From: Prinia subflava
Lineage: Eukaryota > Chordata > Aves > Passeriformes > Cisticolidae
Length of the DNA: 64,000 bases
NCBI RefSeq assembly: GCF_021018805.1
Contig: NC_086247.1
Coordinates: forward strand, 140,736,102-140,800,101
Direction of reading: 5' to 3'
Made by a program: the position numbers and the translations under genes. The first letter of the stretch is position 1; each line of letters opens with the position of its first letter. Below the pieces are notes generated by a model. It was not told the origin of the DNA, made no database searches, and saw only the letters and a program-made list of their open reading frames with translations. Shown here piece by piece: positions 27,201 through 40,640 of the stretch.

Positions 27201-30200
27201 CATCAGACTTTATAGCCAGCTTGTAATGCACATTGTGCAGCATGCCAGAGGTTCCCTGTCAACCTCTACATACCAAAACAAACTCATGAGAATTATAAAT
27301 ACAAAGCAGAATCATCATTTATCTCTCCCCAAGACATATTGCAAAGCAGTAACTCCTCACATCTGACTCTGAACTCTGAAGGGAGACTTACAAAACATTT
27401 AGATTTAAATATGACTATAATATGATGTAGTACAGAATAAATAGGGACATCAAGTTTATCTTCATTGCAATTCTCTCAGCATCTCATCTCCTGCTTCCTT
27501 GTTCCTGTGCTGCAAATGCTTTTTCTTCATTTCAATCTGTCAGCTCTCCTGGCACTGAAACTCACTGGTAACATCACTTCTCCAATGAAGGCACTAATTC
27601 ATTAACATGATTACAGATTACATTTTTTTTTTGTTTGGTTACTTAAAAATGACTTGCAGAACTTCACTGGCTTTACAGCATAGTCCCATTCTGAGGGAAC
27701 AGTCAATGCAGGGATAGGGTGAGGAGTCAGAAGCTCTAGAAGGTGAAGGACTCCTAGTTGTAGTAGTTTGCTGCTCCAACAGATATATCAGCAGCCTGGG
27801 AATAATAGTTTTCCAGTGTTATCTGCATCAAACTTGCTGAAATGCACACAAACTGGAAAGCTTGACCACATTTTATATCAGCTGATCTAATAATTCTTAT
27901 TTCTTGCAGTTACAAACCTCCCTTCTTTTACAAGTCTAACTATCAGTGTCACAACACAAGTGGTATAAAATAGTGAAAAGTAAAAAAGTACATTGAACAG
28001 GCACCAGAAAATAAATAGTGGGCTCCATCGGTGGCGTGTCAGGAAGAACAGAGAGTCCCAGCTGGGCAGCTGCCTGCTGGCACTCAATTCCTACCCCGTT
28101 CAGGGAAAGGAGCTGATGGATATTCTCAAACATTTGACCCCATACACACTCAATTACCCAGTGAAAGTCATACAAAAGACCCCTGCTGCTAGATAGTGCA
28201 TACTACAGTACATTAGGATATACAGAATATAGCCATGGAATTTAGCCAACCTGTTAAGGTGACCCAGTCCCTGCTCAGAAGCACTGACAGCCTCAGAGAT
28301 GAGCACTATGAATGGAAGCTTCCATACTTCAGCTTCTGCCCATATTTCTGCTGCTGTGCCCCTCATAAAGGCCAGATCAAACCTGAATTTACCCAAATGC
28401 TGCCCATCTTTTCTTTTGTACCTCTACTGCCTATTTTCAAAATTCTTGACAAAATTATTTTCAACATTTTTGACAACCACCCATGCTTTGATCTGTGATA
28501 AACATTGAAAAATTATTTTATATAACAAGTAATGGAACAAGGCAAAAGTGAGGGGTTTCTTTGGCAACCACCACCTCTCCTAAAGGAGAAGCTGCAGATA
28601 CTATCCAGATCATTGCCACAGAGGCCACATCGTGAGTAGGGTGACAGCTGGAATTCCTGTGGCATTTCTATTTTGAAGACTTGTCTGATGGGAACGCCTC
28701 CACTGCTGCCAGCACAGGCTGCTGCTGCTGCTTAGGTTAGGCAAAAAAACACCCAAAACAATAAAATGCAAAATAATTTTTCAGAAAACTAAACTTCAAA
28801 AAACACTTTCAATTATTTTCTGTTTTGAAGCACTGAAGACAGATGTAATTTTATTTAACTTCCTTCATGTATATTTGTTGTTATGGAATATTTTTGCTTA
28901 GGTACAAACATCAGAGTCAGGTACCTACTGTGTAATGGGCCCCAAACATACATGCAATAAACAATCCCTGTTGCACAAAATTGGCTCTTTAAGATAGAAG
29001 ATATTTGAGGAGAGTGACTGAGTATTTAAACTAAATAATCATTACTCTCCTTACCCATTTAAACCATAAAAATTAGATTATTTCATTTGTCCTACATTAT
29101 GGTTATAAATTATTTTCACACAAAGATACATATTTTGGAGAGAGTGTTTTCATCTTGCTGATGAACTGGGGAAGGGATCTTTGCATGTACAGGCAAATAT
29201 GAAACAAATGTGTGTGCATATACAACATATACACACTTCTCCATACTAAAAAAAAAAAGGCAAATGGGTGGAAAATGAAAATATCACTGGTAAAATGAAG
29301 GTTATGGGCTAGGACAGGAGAAGACAACAGAGAGGAGCAGAACTCTGAAGGCATTCAAGGTGAAGACAAGAAGCTTAAACTTTGTATGCTGAAATGAGAA
29401 AGAAACATTAAGAAGGAACGTGCCCAAAGTAACAGGCAAGGAGACAATTCTAGAAACTATGCACCATGAGGACTGTGCAAGGCCTCCATCAGTCAGTGGA
29501 GGCTGAAGGTAAAGTTCAACAGCAGTGCTAGCTGGGCTCATAATCCTCAGTGTGAAGACATTCTTCCTGTTTGTCACATTCTCACTCCTTTCTGCTGCCC
29601 TTTGCTTTGGCTCTAGTGCTTGTTGGACCCCATGGTCAGAATATTCAACTCACTAAACAGGCAGAAAACGAATCCAGCAGCAAGCAGTAGAGAGCTTTCT
29701 GTCAGGCGGAACCCAGGGTCTGGCAGGTGGCAGAATGGGTCAAAGAAGGGGAAGAAATCAGTGTGGGAGCAGGCAGGAGAAAAACTTCTCCATTTTGGTG
29801 CTGAAGAGATGTAAGACTAACTTAGCAGTCAGACATAACTCCATCCTGAGGAGAGGAAGGTTACAGGACTTGAGGCACGGTGCTCAGATAAAGATTTTGG
29901 TAGTTTGGGCACAAAGAAAAGATGGAAATTTGTACATATCCACCAAATTAATTGATGCGTGATTGGTGTATAACTTCAAGAGCAGCAAGAAGACAAAGAT
30001 CACACCTAGTTTTAGACTCCTGAAACAAAGTTGTCAGCAGAGATGCCAACAGCAGCAGCTTAGTTTTGGCTCTCCAATTTCAGTAATAGTAAGAGATTAC
30101 AAAAAGAAGCCAGAGGGGGAACTTGAGGTAACTGATAAAAAGATGATTAGTGAAAGCCATAATTAGCATAGGGGAAAGAAAGATCATCATGAGACAATCA

Positions 30201-33200
30201 GGAACTGGTTTTTCTGACTGCTTTTACATTGTCTGTCATTTCAATACCCCAGCTGGAAATCAGAGAAGGGCTGGGTCATGACACCACAATGGACAAGGTT
30301 CCTACTTCCATGGGTTGCAGCACCACACAGAAGTGGGTGGGTTTTAAAAAGATGAACCTTAATGTATCAATTGAAGGTATTCCTAGAACTGAAGATAATC
30401 TGGAGCAAAGGAGGTGTGTCCCTGGATATTTGTTTACTACTCCTTCTGAAGTGTGAGTGCATCAGTGAATCAGTGCAGACCAGAATTTTTAACTATGTTA
30501 CTGTTGATCAATCAGAGCAGGTTGTGATGAACTCAAGCCAGCTGCCCTCAGCAACAACACCTTGCTGGTATTTTGTCTCTTACTGCCAGGCGGCACCAAG
30601 TACCCAACAGCGTGAGGCCCTTGGATTGAAATAGAAGACATCAGCTACCAAGTGTAGATTTAAGAGTCTCCCCTAGAAAAGTCCAGTTCCAAATCGAGCT
30701 TCTCTTGACTTACACCCTGCACACAGCAACTGGTGAAGCACAGCTCCCAGCTACCCACACACAGCATATGGCAGACCTGGAAAACATTCGTCTAGAGACA
30801 GAATGATACAAATTACATGAAAATAAATGATCTGGCTGACAACATACTTACCTTCAAACTAATGACAAATCTACATTTGAATATTTTGAATAAATGTTTT
30901 CAGCATATCAGGATCATGATGAGCTGAATGGCAGCTTCAGGGTCTCTGCTGAGGAGTTCCAGACTCTCACGGAGCATGACTGCAGGGGCAGCTGGTGAAT
31001 TACAGCACCCTCTACTTTCCATTTGTATTTGATATAAGATCTTTTTATGACTTCTGAGACTTGAGTGTTGCATAAGCAGAAAGACACCAGCAGAGAGAAT
31101 TCAAAACCCCAATACTTTTGAGTAATCACTGAACCTGTACTGCCTAACTGCAGACAGGTTCTATGGTTTATTTGTTTGTGGACTATATCCAAGAGGTCTC
31201 ATCTCCCACATGAGGATTGCCCTACTATACCACATCTGCTGTAAGTTTTTCTTGTTTGCTTACTGCAGTGCTTTCAGGGATTGTTTTTGTGTTCTTTTGT
31301 TTTTCAAACACAGAGAACATCTTGGTTTGCCTTTGAATACAGCTCACTTTCCTTTGCACAAAACCAGACAACATTCACCTTTCTCAAAGAATGGAATACC
31401 AGAGGGTGTTAATCTGAATTGCCTCTGAAGGGTCAGTTCCAGATGCTCCTGGTGCCAAACTTGTCCTGGTGAGGAGTCTGTGTTTGCCTGTCAGTGCACA
31501 GGATGCACTCCAGATAGAAATACTTCTGACAGCAAGATAAGGATTGGAAAGCCTGATGTCCCTCCACCAGATTGCATCACTTAGCCTAGAGTAAAACCTG
31601 ATAGATCAGTGATAATCCTACTGAGATTTTAGGGCCCTGCTTTTGCAGGTTTGTGAGGTTTGTTAGGAATGTCTAACTCATGCTTTTGGATTTGGGGGTT
31701 ATTTTTAAATTATTTGGACTAAGCATGAACCTCAGCTCGTGGCTGTACAGCAAAACACGAAAATAAGGCAAAGAGTAGCAGGTAGGTGGTGAAGAGGAAT
31801 TAAAGCAATGGTTCAATGGACCGAGCAATCTCATTTCTTGGCCTTAAATCTGTTTTTGTTATGTCAACTTGTCTGATACAATTGTATGAAGAATAACAAA
31901 GCCTGTGAGAAAGTCAGAGCTCTGCAGGATGCACAAAGGTCTCAAGGTGATTGATCATGGCATCTGTTAAATCTCTGGGTAGCAAGTCCATGTGCTTTCC
32001 ATGAGCCTCAGAGGAAAAGAGTATGGAGTGGAGTCTATACTATGCATCTACAACAGTCTCACTGATTGCTACTTCAAAACCAGGAAAAACAGCAGTCCAA
32101 AAACCATGAAGATGAATAGAAACTTTTACCATATTGCCTCAAACTGCAGTTGCTAGAGAATCAATTTGAAAAAAAGGGTAATTTTCTCATTCATCTTCAA
32201 AAATTTGGAATAATTTTAATCCTTTCAGTAATACATTCAGTTGGCTTTAAAACTGTGCACCATGTCTATTTTTGACAGCCAAAAAGACAAGCCAGATCTT
32301 CTGGAAAGTTATTTTCAGGAATTTGTAGTTAATTGGCCCAGTACTCACAAACTAAATAATGTGCAAGGGCAAATAACACAAACGGGAGCCTTAAACACAG
32401 AGATTTGAAGTTCAATCTGCATAAATGTCTCACCCCACATCACCTGGGGCTTTGCATTCCTGCAGGGAGGACACTGGAGGAGCAGGCTCCTGCAACAAAC
32501 ACCAGCACAGCACTGCAGGGACTAACCTCAATTTTCATCCTGGCTTTCTGCTGTCACACCAAAGGCATTTTACTCTGGAGATTAGTCAGCTCACCCTACA
32601 CATTCCCTGCTAATTTTGGCATCTATTCACCAGGCAGAAAGTGTTCTCCACCAGGAAAAGGAGAAACAAACATTTGCTTTCTAGGACAGGAGGTTGGTCT
32701 TCACTTCTCCTTGCCTGATTTCCAGACTGAGTAATGTAACACTGCCTGTGGGAGTGAGTGCTGAGGAGTGCCAGCAGGTTGTGACAACATTTCAGTGCAC
32801 ACGCTCTGCTGAAACCTTCCTTACACAGCATAATTTTTCCAGGTATCAGTCCCCACTGGTATGTTATTACCTGCTGCCACCAAGGACAAAAGCTCATTGC
32901 ACTCTTCGAGGATAGCTTTTGACTCATGACAAGTATAGGTTTGGTTTGGCTTCCTGTGGTTTATTTCTTTCTGACTTGGGTGTACTTACATTGCCTATGC
33001 ATTTATACAGCTCCCTTTACTGCTAAAATCAATACCTTTCATTGCAACACTAGGAGCACCATCACTCCCATAAAAGAGGTATTTTAAATCCCTAAAAGTT
33101 TCACTGAGAAAACCCTTCTGCCTCTCCATGCCCATGGGAAGGACTGCTTTTCTCAAGGTGCCATTTTCAGATGCCTGTACAATCTTCATTTCTGAAAGGT

Positions 33201-34424
33201 GGCAGCATGAATATAATGTAGCTGTACTGTCACAAAAAAAGGACAAATGTAAGTAGAACTGAGATTGCATAACCACATGGTGATCTTGTCACAGGATTCC
33301 TGAGGCACCAAATGCTTATTATCTCCTTAAAGAGACATTCACTGAAGAGTCCTAAACCTTCCTTACCCTGCACTGTTTTTGCACCAGGTGGGGTATTAGC
33401 CAATTATTTATAAAAACTTTTTGAATATTGGCTTTTCTTCTCAATAACCCTGAGCTGAGCAGATAACATTACCCATTTCTCAGTGAGTTTGTGAAGCAGA
33501 AGATGACAAAGGCAAAAACACCAAGAATATGTTGATTTTTAGATTCCCAACCAGAAATTCAAGCATCTCACTGCCAGTGAATTTTGCACTTCATAGAGGA
33601 TTTGCTCATCCAAAACAGACATCCCAGGGACTGCAAAACTTTGTGTGAATACCAGATCTCTGTTACAAGGGTTCAAATTTGGACATTCAGAAACAGTTTC
33701 ATTTTGAGACAATTGCCTGGGATTTTACAATTGTAGTTGCAAAACAATTACACACCATATTTGAAATATTAAAACCAGCTTTTCCAACTCAGCTCTTCCC
33801 ATTGTGAAAACAGATTTCCAATACAGATTTGACAAATTTTCCCTTCATCCTGGGCAGTGTGCTGTAGCCATGCTATCAGCCCTCACTTTCCATTAATTTA
33901 TGTCCACCTCTACACTCTATCACCCTGTTTTCCCCATGGAGATAGCAATAGGAGTCCCAGCAGGCAGGACAGAAAGCTGAAGGCTGTCAATGCACACATT
34001 GCTTTGTAACAATAATGTAAACAGCTCTTTGTAGCTTATTTTGGAAAACAAGATGAAAGTCTGACCTCAGCAAGTTAAATTTACTTTTGCATCCTCTAAA
34101 GTACAAAAACAGATCTCCCAGAAGTGCTTTGGCATGAATAAAGTTTTTTTTAAATAAGTTTTGTTCCCCTGAGATGAATATCTCATTTTAAAAATAAATA
34201 CAAGTAGAGCCAGCAAAACAAATCATTATTATAACATGACAGGAAAAGAAAACATGGTTCTGTGGTACGAAGAACATGCAAAGTTGCTCTAGAAAAAAAG
34301 TTACCAACTTAAGGAAGATTAAATAATTTTCTGGAGGTGAGACGACACTTAAGAGTTGTTGCACAAGTCAGCACTAAGGTTTCTCTATAACCCAGTACCT
34401 TCACTCCTTAAACACTAGGCCAGA
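21201..34424. other. Intergenic, no gene recognised
   Basis: No exon with family resemblance and no RNA gene seen. There are AT-rich stretches around 23682-23733 (TA-rich low complexity) and 25186-25345. Short open frames, none above about 109 codons, show no recognisable motif. Some segments, such as 24830-24960 and 26160-26260, are locally GC-richer but not CpG-rich. Confidence 0.65.
23682..23733. repeat. TA-rich low-complexity tract
   Basis: About 50 bases of imperfect TA repeats (ATATAATATATG, ATATAATATATATAC). Low complexity, with no coding potential. Confidence 0.75.
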
Positions 34425-34850
34425 TGGGAGTGTGAGAACATGTACTTCTGCCAATATTCTCCCTGTCTCCAGGCCTTTTCAGGGACTTGTTGGCTAGATG
34501 TAGCTTCTTTGGTATTAGCAGCCCTTCACAGAGTTCCATAAACTTGTCTGGTCTCCTCCTGAGACACAAGAGCTTTCAGCAGTCACAACATCCTTTAGGC
34601 AAAGTGTCTACCACTTAATTATCCATCCTATGAAAATCCACTTTACTATTTATTGCTTTTAGCCTGGCTCCTGCTAGCTTCATTTGGTATCCCATAGTTT
34701 TTGTTGAAAAGAACTTAATCCCTGCTTATCATTTCTGCACCATTCACAGCTATGACCTTTATGAAGTTCTCCTCTGCTCCCACCTCTTCCCTAATTCCTG
34801 TCTACAGATCTGTCCTTCCCACTCCAGAGCCACGGACAGATACAACGTGG
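34425..34850 (-). mobile_element. Ancient CR1 LINE 3' region
   Basis: Over roughly 400 bases this matches the 3' portion of old bird/reptile CR1 consensus sequence as I remember it, in the same order: CCAATATTCTCCCTGTCTCC, CAGGGACTTG, CATAAACTTGTCTGGTCTCC, CACAACATCCTTTAGGCAA, CCACTTAATTAT, CCTGGCTCCTGCTAGCTTCA, then CATTTGGTATCCCATAGTT and ATGACCTTTATGAAGTTCTC. The 3' end faces left, so the element is on the minus strand. It is diverged by many substitutions and is 5'-truncated, as CR1 copies usually are. The ends are approximate. Confidence 0.82.
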
Positions 34851-37800
34851 TGTCTCTCCAGCACAGCAAGGCTTGGTCAGGCAGGTTCCATACCTGGCAC
34901 AGCAGGTGTTTCTTTTTCATTATCAACCAGCCCTTTAATGGATAAGAGTTTATGAGCAGTACCTTGTCCTAATTGCATTATTCCATTAGCTCAAAGAACC
35001 AAGCTTTATCTCACAGTAATCGAGGCAGCAGCAGCCTGAGCTTCATGAAGGATTACTGCCTTGAGCTCTGGGAGGAGCAGGCTGCATCTGTCAGCTCATG
35101 TCCCTTCTACATGTCCAACCCCCACAACTAAAGCCAATCACAATAAGCCCCCTTCTTACAGCATCCTGATAATTGATTTCCCACAGCTGCTCCTGGGTCT
35201 TGTTCCAACCCTAAACATTCCCTAATGCTCAGAGAAATTGCAAGGTCTTTTCCAAGTTTTGGGCCCAGCCTTGTTTTTGCCCTCATAGCATTCCTTATGG
35301 CCAAGCTTCCAGCACAGCGTTCACCAGAGTAAATGTATGTGTCTATGTGTAACCTATTCATTCAGCACTCCTCTCACTGTGGTAGAGATCCACTCAGTAG
35401 CATCTCTGGAGCATTTATTATCTGAAAGGAGCCAGAACAGCTCAGAGGAAACCACAAAGTACCTACTTTTTCCTACTGACTGTACAAGAACAGAAGATGA
35501 GTAACTCAGGTGCAAACCTTTACACTCTAGACTTCTGAAGTTAGACATCTCTTGACATCAAAAAGGATTACACATGCTGCTAAAACAATGGATTTTTTTT
35601 TCTAGATAAAAGGATATATTAATTCAGCAAACACAAATTTTAACAATTCCTACACACTGTATTTCAAAGTTTGTTATTAAATGCAAAACTGTTTACGATT
35701 ATAAACTGTCTACTCAATAAAACAAAACCTAAATAATTAAAGGAGAGGCTTTTGCTTTCAATAGAGCTTTAGAAAATAATTGAGTTCTCTAAAATAAGTG
35801 CAACTATTCTGCAACCCATTTAGAAAGACACAAACAAGGGTAATTTTATTTAAGACAATTAATCTAATTTCTTTTTGATCTTGCATGTAATATCTGCAGA
35901 GGACAAAGAATAAAGCTTCTCAGAGTCCTGTGGATGTTCTCCCACAGCATCTCAGTCAAAATACATTAGAAATGTTAGAGGTCTAGTCCACTGAACTCTG
36001 CCAGATGCCTGTCTTGAGTTGCATTCTTACTGTTACATTCTAGGTCTAAGTATCCAAAATGCTGGAACTCTGTTGCATAGCTAGAAACATGGTGAGGAAG
36101 ATTTTCCTCATGTTCAGTTTGAAATTTCTTTTGGTTCACCCAACCATCCCTTATTGTAGCTTTTTTATGTCCCCAGATTGTTTATATGTTATGTTCCCCC
36201 CCTCCTTGTTCATATTTATCCTTCAAATATTTTTAAATCAAAGTATGTATCTTAAGACACTGAGGTGCTCAAGGAGACTCTCTACAATCCTGCAGCTTTT
36301 CTACCAAGTAGGTCAGGGCTCAGGAACCAGCCTCTTGTGTTCTTGTAGCTGACAGCTACAGCAGTAGAGCCATGAGGAGCTCTTCCTGGTAAGGCTGCAC
36401 TGAAGGAGAAATCCAAACCCCAGCTAAACCAGGGGAGAGCTTTGGCTCACATTAATGGTATGGTACCAGTGGTTCCAAAACCAGGATGGACTCAGGTACC
36501 ACCATGGACTCCTCGTCCACAGTCAGAACTAACATGTAACTCATTGCCTGGGGCTTTTGCATGCTGGCAGCACATCCAAGAGGCCAAGTCTGACTCACTA
36601 CCACCTTCCCCAGCTAGGCAAACACCATGATTTCCTTCTGCTCCTGGAAACATCCAGAGGAGTAAAGACACTCAGGGATTGCCACCATGCTCCAAGCACC
36701 AGCAGGTATGTGGCAGAGCAAGGTCATACATTACTGCAGTACCTGATAAATGTTTCTTATTAAATCTTCATGATTTGCCTAGCAAGTTTCAGATTAAAGC
36801 CTGGAGGCCAAATTCTCACCTCTTCCTATCCATTTCCTTTTGGGAAAAAGAATGCATATGAACCTGGCCTGGCAAATCTAATAGTATTCATTCCACCATT
36901 CAGCCTCATTGTCTCTAGTTTCCTTTTAGCTCCTCTCACCTAGGATTTCATATTCTCATACAATTCTATGCATGTTTATTTCATTACATTATACTTCATC
37001 TTCTGAGTATAATCACTGGCTTCAGCCCCATAGACTAGATGCAATTTACACACAATTGAAGTAATTCCTCACCTGTAAGGTGCCATACAGCACAGTGGAG
37101 AGTAACATTAATGGAAACAGCCCAAAATTTAAACTATGCAGTCTCAGACGGCTTCAGACAACTTCAGCAATCCAGTCTCCTACCTTGGAACCCACTGTTA
37201 CTAATGTTACCTGAAAAGGGATGAAAGTGCCTTTGAACAGCTGCTAAAGATAGAAGCCAGAAAATAAGGTTGTATTCTTTAAGAATTTTTAATCTATTTC
37301 TAAAACTTTGTAGTAATGCTAGCTAGACTCTGGTAAAAATGCACATATTGATGTCTCTTGGTAGTGCTAAAAGCATGTGTGCACAGAAGGCCAGTGCAAG
37401 CAAGCAAGATGCCCAAGAAAGAATGTTAATCCTGTGGAATCCACAGCACAGACATGGGTGCAATTGTAGATGACAAAGGATATTTGGGTGGAAAGACCGA
37501 GAAATTCATCTCATGAAGGTTAGGATGAAATGAGCATGAGGTTTCCTAATAACCTGAAGGGAGAAAGGAGTGGACAGTGTGACTGGAGAGGGGTAATGAC
37601 AGGAGCTGCAAGGTAGCTGGGATCAGTCATGGAAGAAAAAGGGGTCAATAAACCCATGGTCAGCTCGTCTACAGAGAGCTACAAGCAGTCCTGGGATATT
37701 TGCTTTGCTACAGCTTCCATCTAATATCAAACAAAGCATCCAGCTAGAACAGGCTGTTCTCTTGCCAGTTCCCTGTGGCACCCCAGTTGAAGACTTTGCT

Positions 37801-40020
37801 AGTTTCATGTGTGTGTGTGTTTTTGTTTTAATAATCATATAAGAGGATTTCGGATATTTTTCCCCTGGTGCTTTCACTCCATTTAGCATTGTGAAAATCT
37901 CCTCTGCTTTGTAGTTTAGCTCTGCCTAGGGTTTGTATTTTGCACGCTCTGATTGAATGAGGGCACTAATCCAACAATGGGGTTGCCCATGAAAATTTGT
38001 TCAACCTTTGCTTCAAGTTATAAAAGAAAAAAAAATTCTCTGCTTCTCACAGAGATGGAGATTGACTTTATTAGGTCAAGGTTTATTAAAAATTAAAAGT
38101 GTTGAACCATATTACCAAGCTAAACCAAATAGTGACAAAACCTATGAACCTGAAATTTTACACACAGAGGCATTTTAATTTTTTGTGATTTTCTGATGTT
38201 CCGGATAGAGGATGTCTCCCCTCTGTGCATGCCCAGAACTGCCTCAGCAGGGCCAAACAGCTCAGCACTGCAGCCTGAGCAGGTTCCAGAACCTCATGTC
38301 CCCTAAGGGGGTCTGTCTGAAGGGTGTTTTCAGAACATACAACAAGATTAGGCGCCCCATGAAGTGCACTGATGGCAGATACTTCCTTTTAAAATAGAGC
38401 CAAAGGAAGCCAGCAACCTTCTCACCTATCCTTTCCATTTAATAGCCTGAGGATAAGAGCACACACCCAGGAAGGAGAAGACCCAGGCTCAGTTCCCTAC
38501 ACAGAGCCTGGGGTAATCCAAAGCAGCCTCTTCAGGGCACCTTGCAGAAGGTTCACCTGGGAGCGAGGCCTCCCAGTCCTGCTGCTGAAGCTGCCAAACA
38601 CAAGGGAACTCAGGACTCCAGCAGACCAGACTGAAAGCACACTCACATGTTCTGGCTACCTGCGGCAAATTTTGGCTTCTGCTCCCACATGAGTGCTCAC
38701 ATTTCTTCAGATCCACAGCCTACTACGGTGCTGAATCTATGAAGACAAGTATTCTGTAATATAAAAGGTTAAAATATCTAAATCTTCTTACTGTCGGGCT
38801 GCCCTATATATCCCAACCAGATTACTATATCCAGGCATCTAAAAATCCTTTCTTAAAATTTGTTTCTGCCAGAAAAAAAATAGGAAAAAACCCACAAACC
38901 CATAAAGACTTTGGAAAAATAAAGCAAACAGCTTTCAGACAGAAATTTCAAAGCAGTAAGAGGCATTAAGTGCTGCAGGACCAGCCTTCAAATGACAGGA
39001 TTTATTATACTCATTTTCTACTGTCACACCTCCCCCTTTCCCCAATTAGCTACAGCCTGTTTCAAATGGTAAGACAAGTACAGATTTCTGGCTCCATTCC
39101 CAATCCGTTTCTCTGCTTCAGGGCTTCTCCCATTCTCTCCTGCTCACTTGGAACTCACATAACAGCATTGCTAAGCCATTTCAAAATGCTGGGAAAGAAA
39201 GTTTGGTATCTGCACCTGTAACTCTCATTGCTTTCACTTTTTCCAGGTTCTACCTTAAGCCAAGTTTAGATCCCCTATTTAACTCACATGCAACATCCAC
39301 AGATGAGGAGTCCTTTATTTTCAATAAGGCTTCTAAAACTCACACCATCAGATAATCCACACAAAACTCAAAGAAAGAAGGTTTGGGATTGAGGAAGCAG
39401 CTAACAGGAACACAAGGAATGAGAATATTAATAAAGAAGTAAATTATGGGGAATGAGATATGAAGTTTCTCGTTGGTTACTATTTATGCTTAAAAACTGC
39501 CCACCTGGTGAATTGTAGGTTAGGGATTTTTCCTGCCTGAGACAAAACTATGTACTACACATCAAAACACACAACATATTCCTGCACTGTTATTTCTGCA
39601 TCTGCCTATTCCTCCATTCCATACACCCTTCAACCCCAAAACTGTATCTTTCCCCACCCTTCTAGGGCCCTCCTGCTCTAACAGTGATTTGACTGTGAAC
39701 AGCTTCACACCTATCTTACTTCTTAACCCTTCTCTCTCTCTGCTCTTGGCAAAAGGATGATGAACACCTTTCAAGAGCTGCAGTGCTCCCCCAGCCTCCT
39801 CTTACTGCAACAACAAATAGTTACCTCTACTCAGGATTTCAGTGGAAAAGCAAAGTAAATTTTTCTGCAAGATGCATTGTCATTGCATGGAGAAGGCACT
39901 CGACTGAAATGCAAAGCACCTTCCCCTTTTTCCCCTCCCACCCAAATTTGCTCAAAGGTTGCAGCTGTCTCAGCAGAAATGAATCACATGAGGTCCTAAT
40001 ATTCATTAAGAACACTGAAA
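34851..40020. other. Intergenic, possible old CR1 remnant near 36.1 kb
   Basis: No gene recognised. The segment around 36080-36170 (AGATTTTCCTCATGTTCAGT followed by TTGAAATTTC) weakly recalls the CR1 motif around AATTTCTTCCTCATGTCCAA, and may be a very old CR1 remnant on the minus strand. A short (GT)n run occurs near 37808-37820. The remainder shows no repeat or exon that I can name. Confidence 0.5.
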
Positions 40021-40115
40021 TCACAGAATATCCTGAGCTGGAAGGGCCCCACAAGAATCACTGAAGTCCAGTTCCTGGCCCTGCACAGGGCCCAGTCACA
40101 AGAATACCAACCCCT
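40021..40115 (-). mobile_element. CR1 LINE 3' end (avian subfamily)
   Basis: TCACAGAATATCCTGAGCTG, GAAGGGCCCCACAAGAATCA and CCTGGCCCTGCACAGG form the characteristic 3' end of a CR1 subfamily abundant in perching birds. The 3' terminus is at the left, so the element is inserted on the minus strand. Similarity fades after about 40115. Whether the GC-rich DNA that follows belongs to the same insertion is unclear. Confidence 0.75.
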
Positions 40116-40129
40116 TTACCCAAAGTCCT

Positions 40130-40640
40130 AAGAGCATGGCAGCAGTGGACTCTGCCTTCCCAGCTTCCAAGTGTGTGTGCACAAGTTTGACTCTGTTCGT
40201 GTCCCGAGCCCTGCAAGCTCTCCTTGCTGGGCCCCGAACAGCTCACCCTGCTGCAGCAGCTGCTCGGCTCTGAGCCCACAGTGGAGAGCGTTTGCTCTCC
40301 CAGAACACAGCAGGAGCTGCGGGCTGCTGTGGACCCGCAGCACGCAGCGAAGCTCCCTGTGCCCAGCTCAGCTGCCGCAGCTACCTCTGCTGGCAGGAGG
40401 CTGCAGCCAGCAGGCTCTGCTCCACCAACAGCCTCAGGCACCTCGAACGCCTCAATCTGACCGCGGAGAAGAGCTTCAACTCCATTTCTGCATATTGGTC
40501 TTCCCAATATTCGACCTTTTCAGCAGAATGTGTGGCCACATCGGTCCCGTGGGTTGGAAAGTCTTTACACCAGCACAGATTCTGCTGTAACACTTTGAGG
40601 AAAGCACCCACATTTCCCACAGCCACAATTAATTTTGCTG
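40130..40640. other. Orphan GC/CpG-rich patch
   Basis: About 500 bases at clearly higher GC than the roughly 40% surroundings, with many CpGs (for example at TGCTCGGC, GACCGCGGAG and ATCGGTCCCG). Several frames are open here on both strands, up to 149 codons on minus (40058-40507) and 139 on plus. The plus strand reads PEQLTLLQQLLGSEP and, in another frame, NSLRHLERLNLTAEKSFNS. These look faintly protein-like, but I cannot place them in a family. It could be a degenerate retrocopy, the body of a CR1 copy, or a small intergenic CpG island. Confidence 0.4.
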
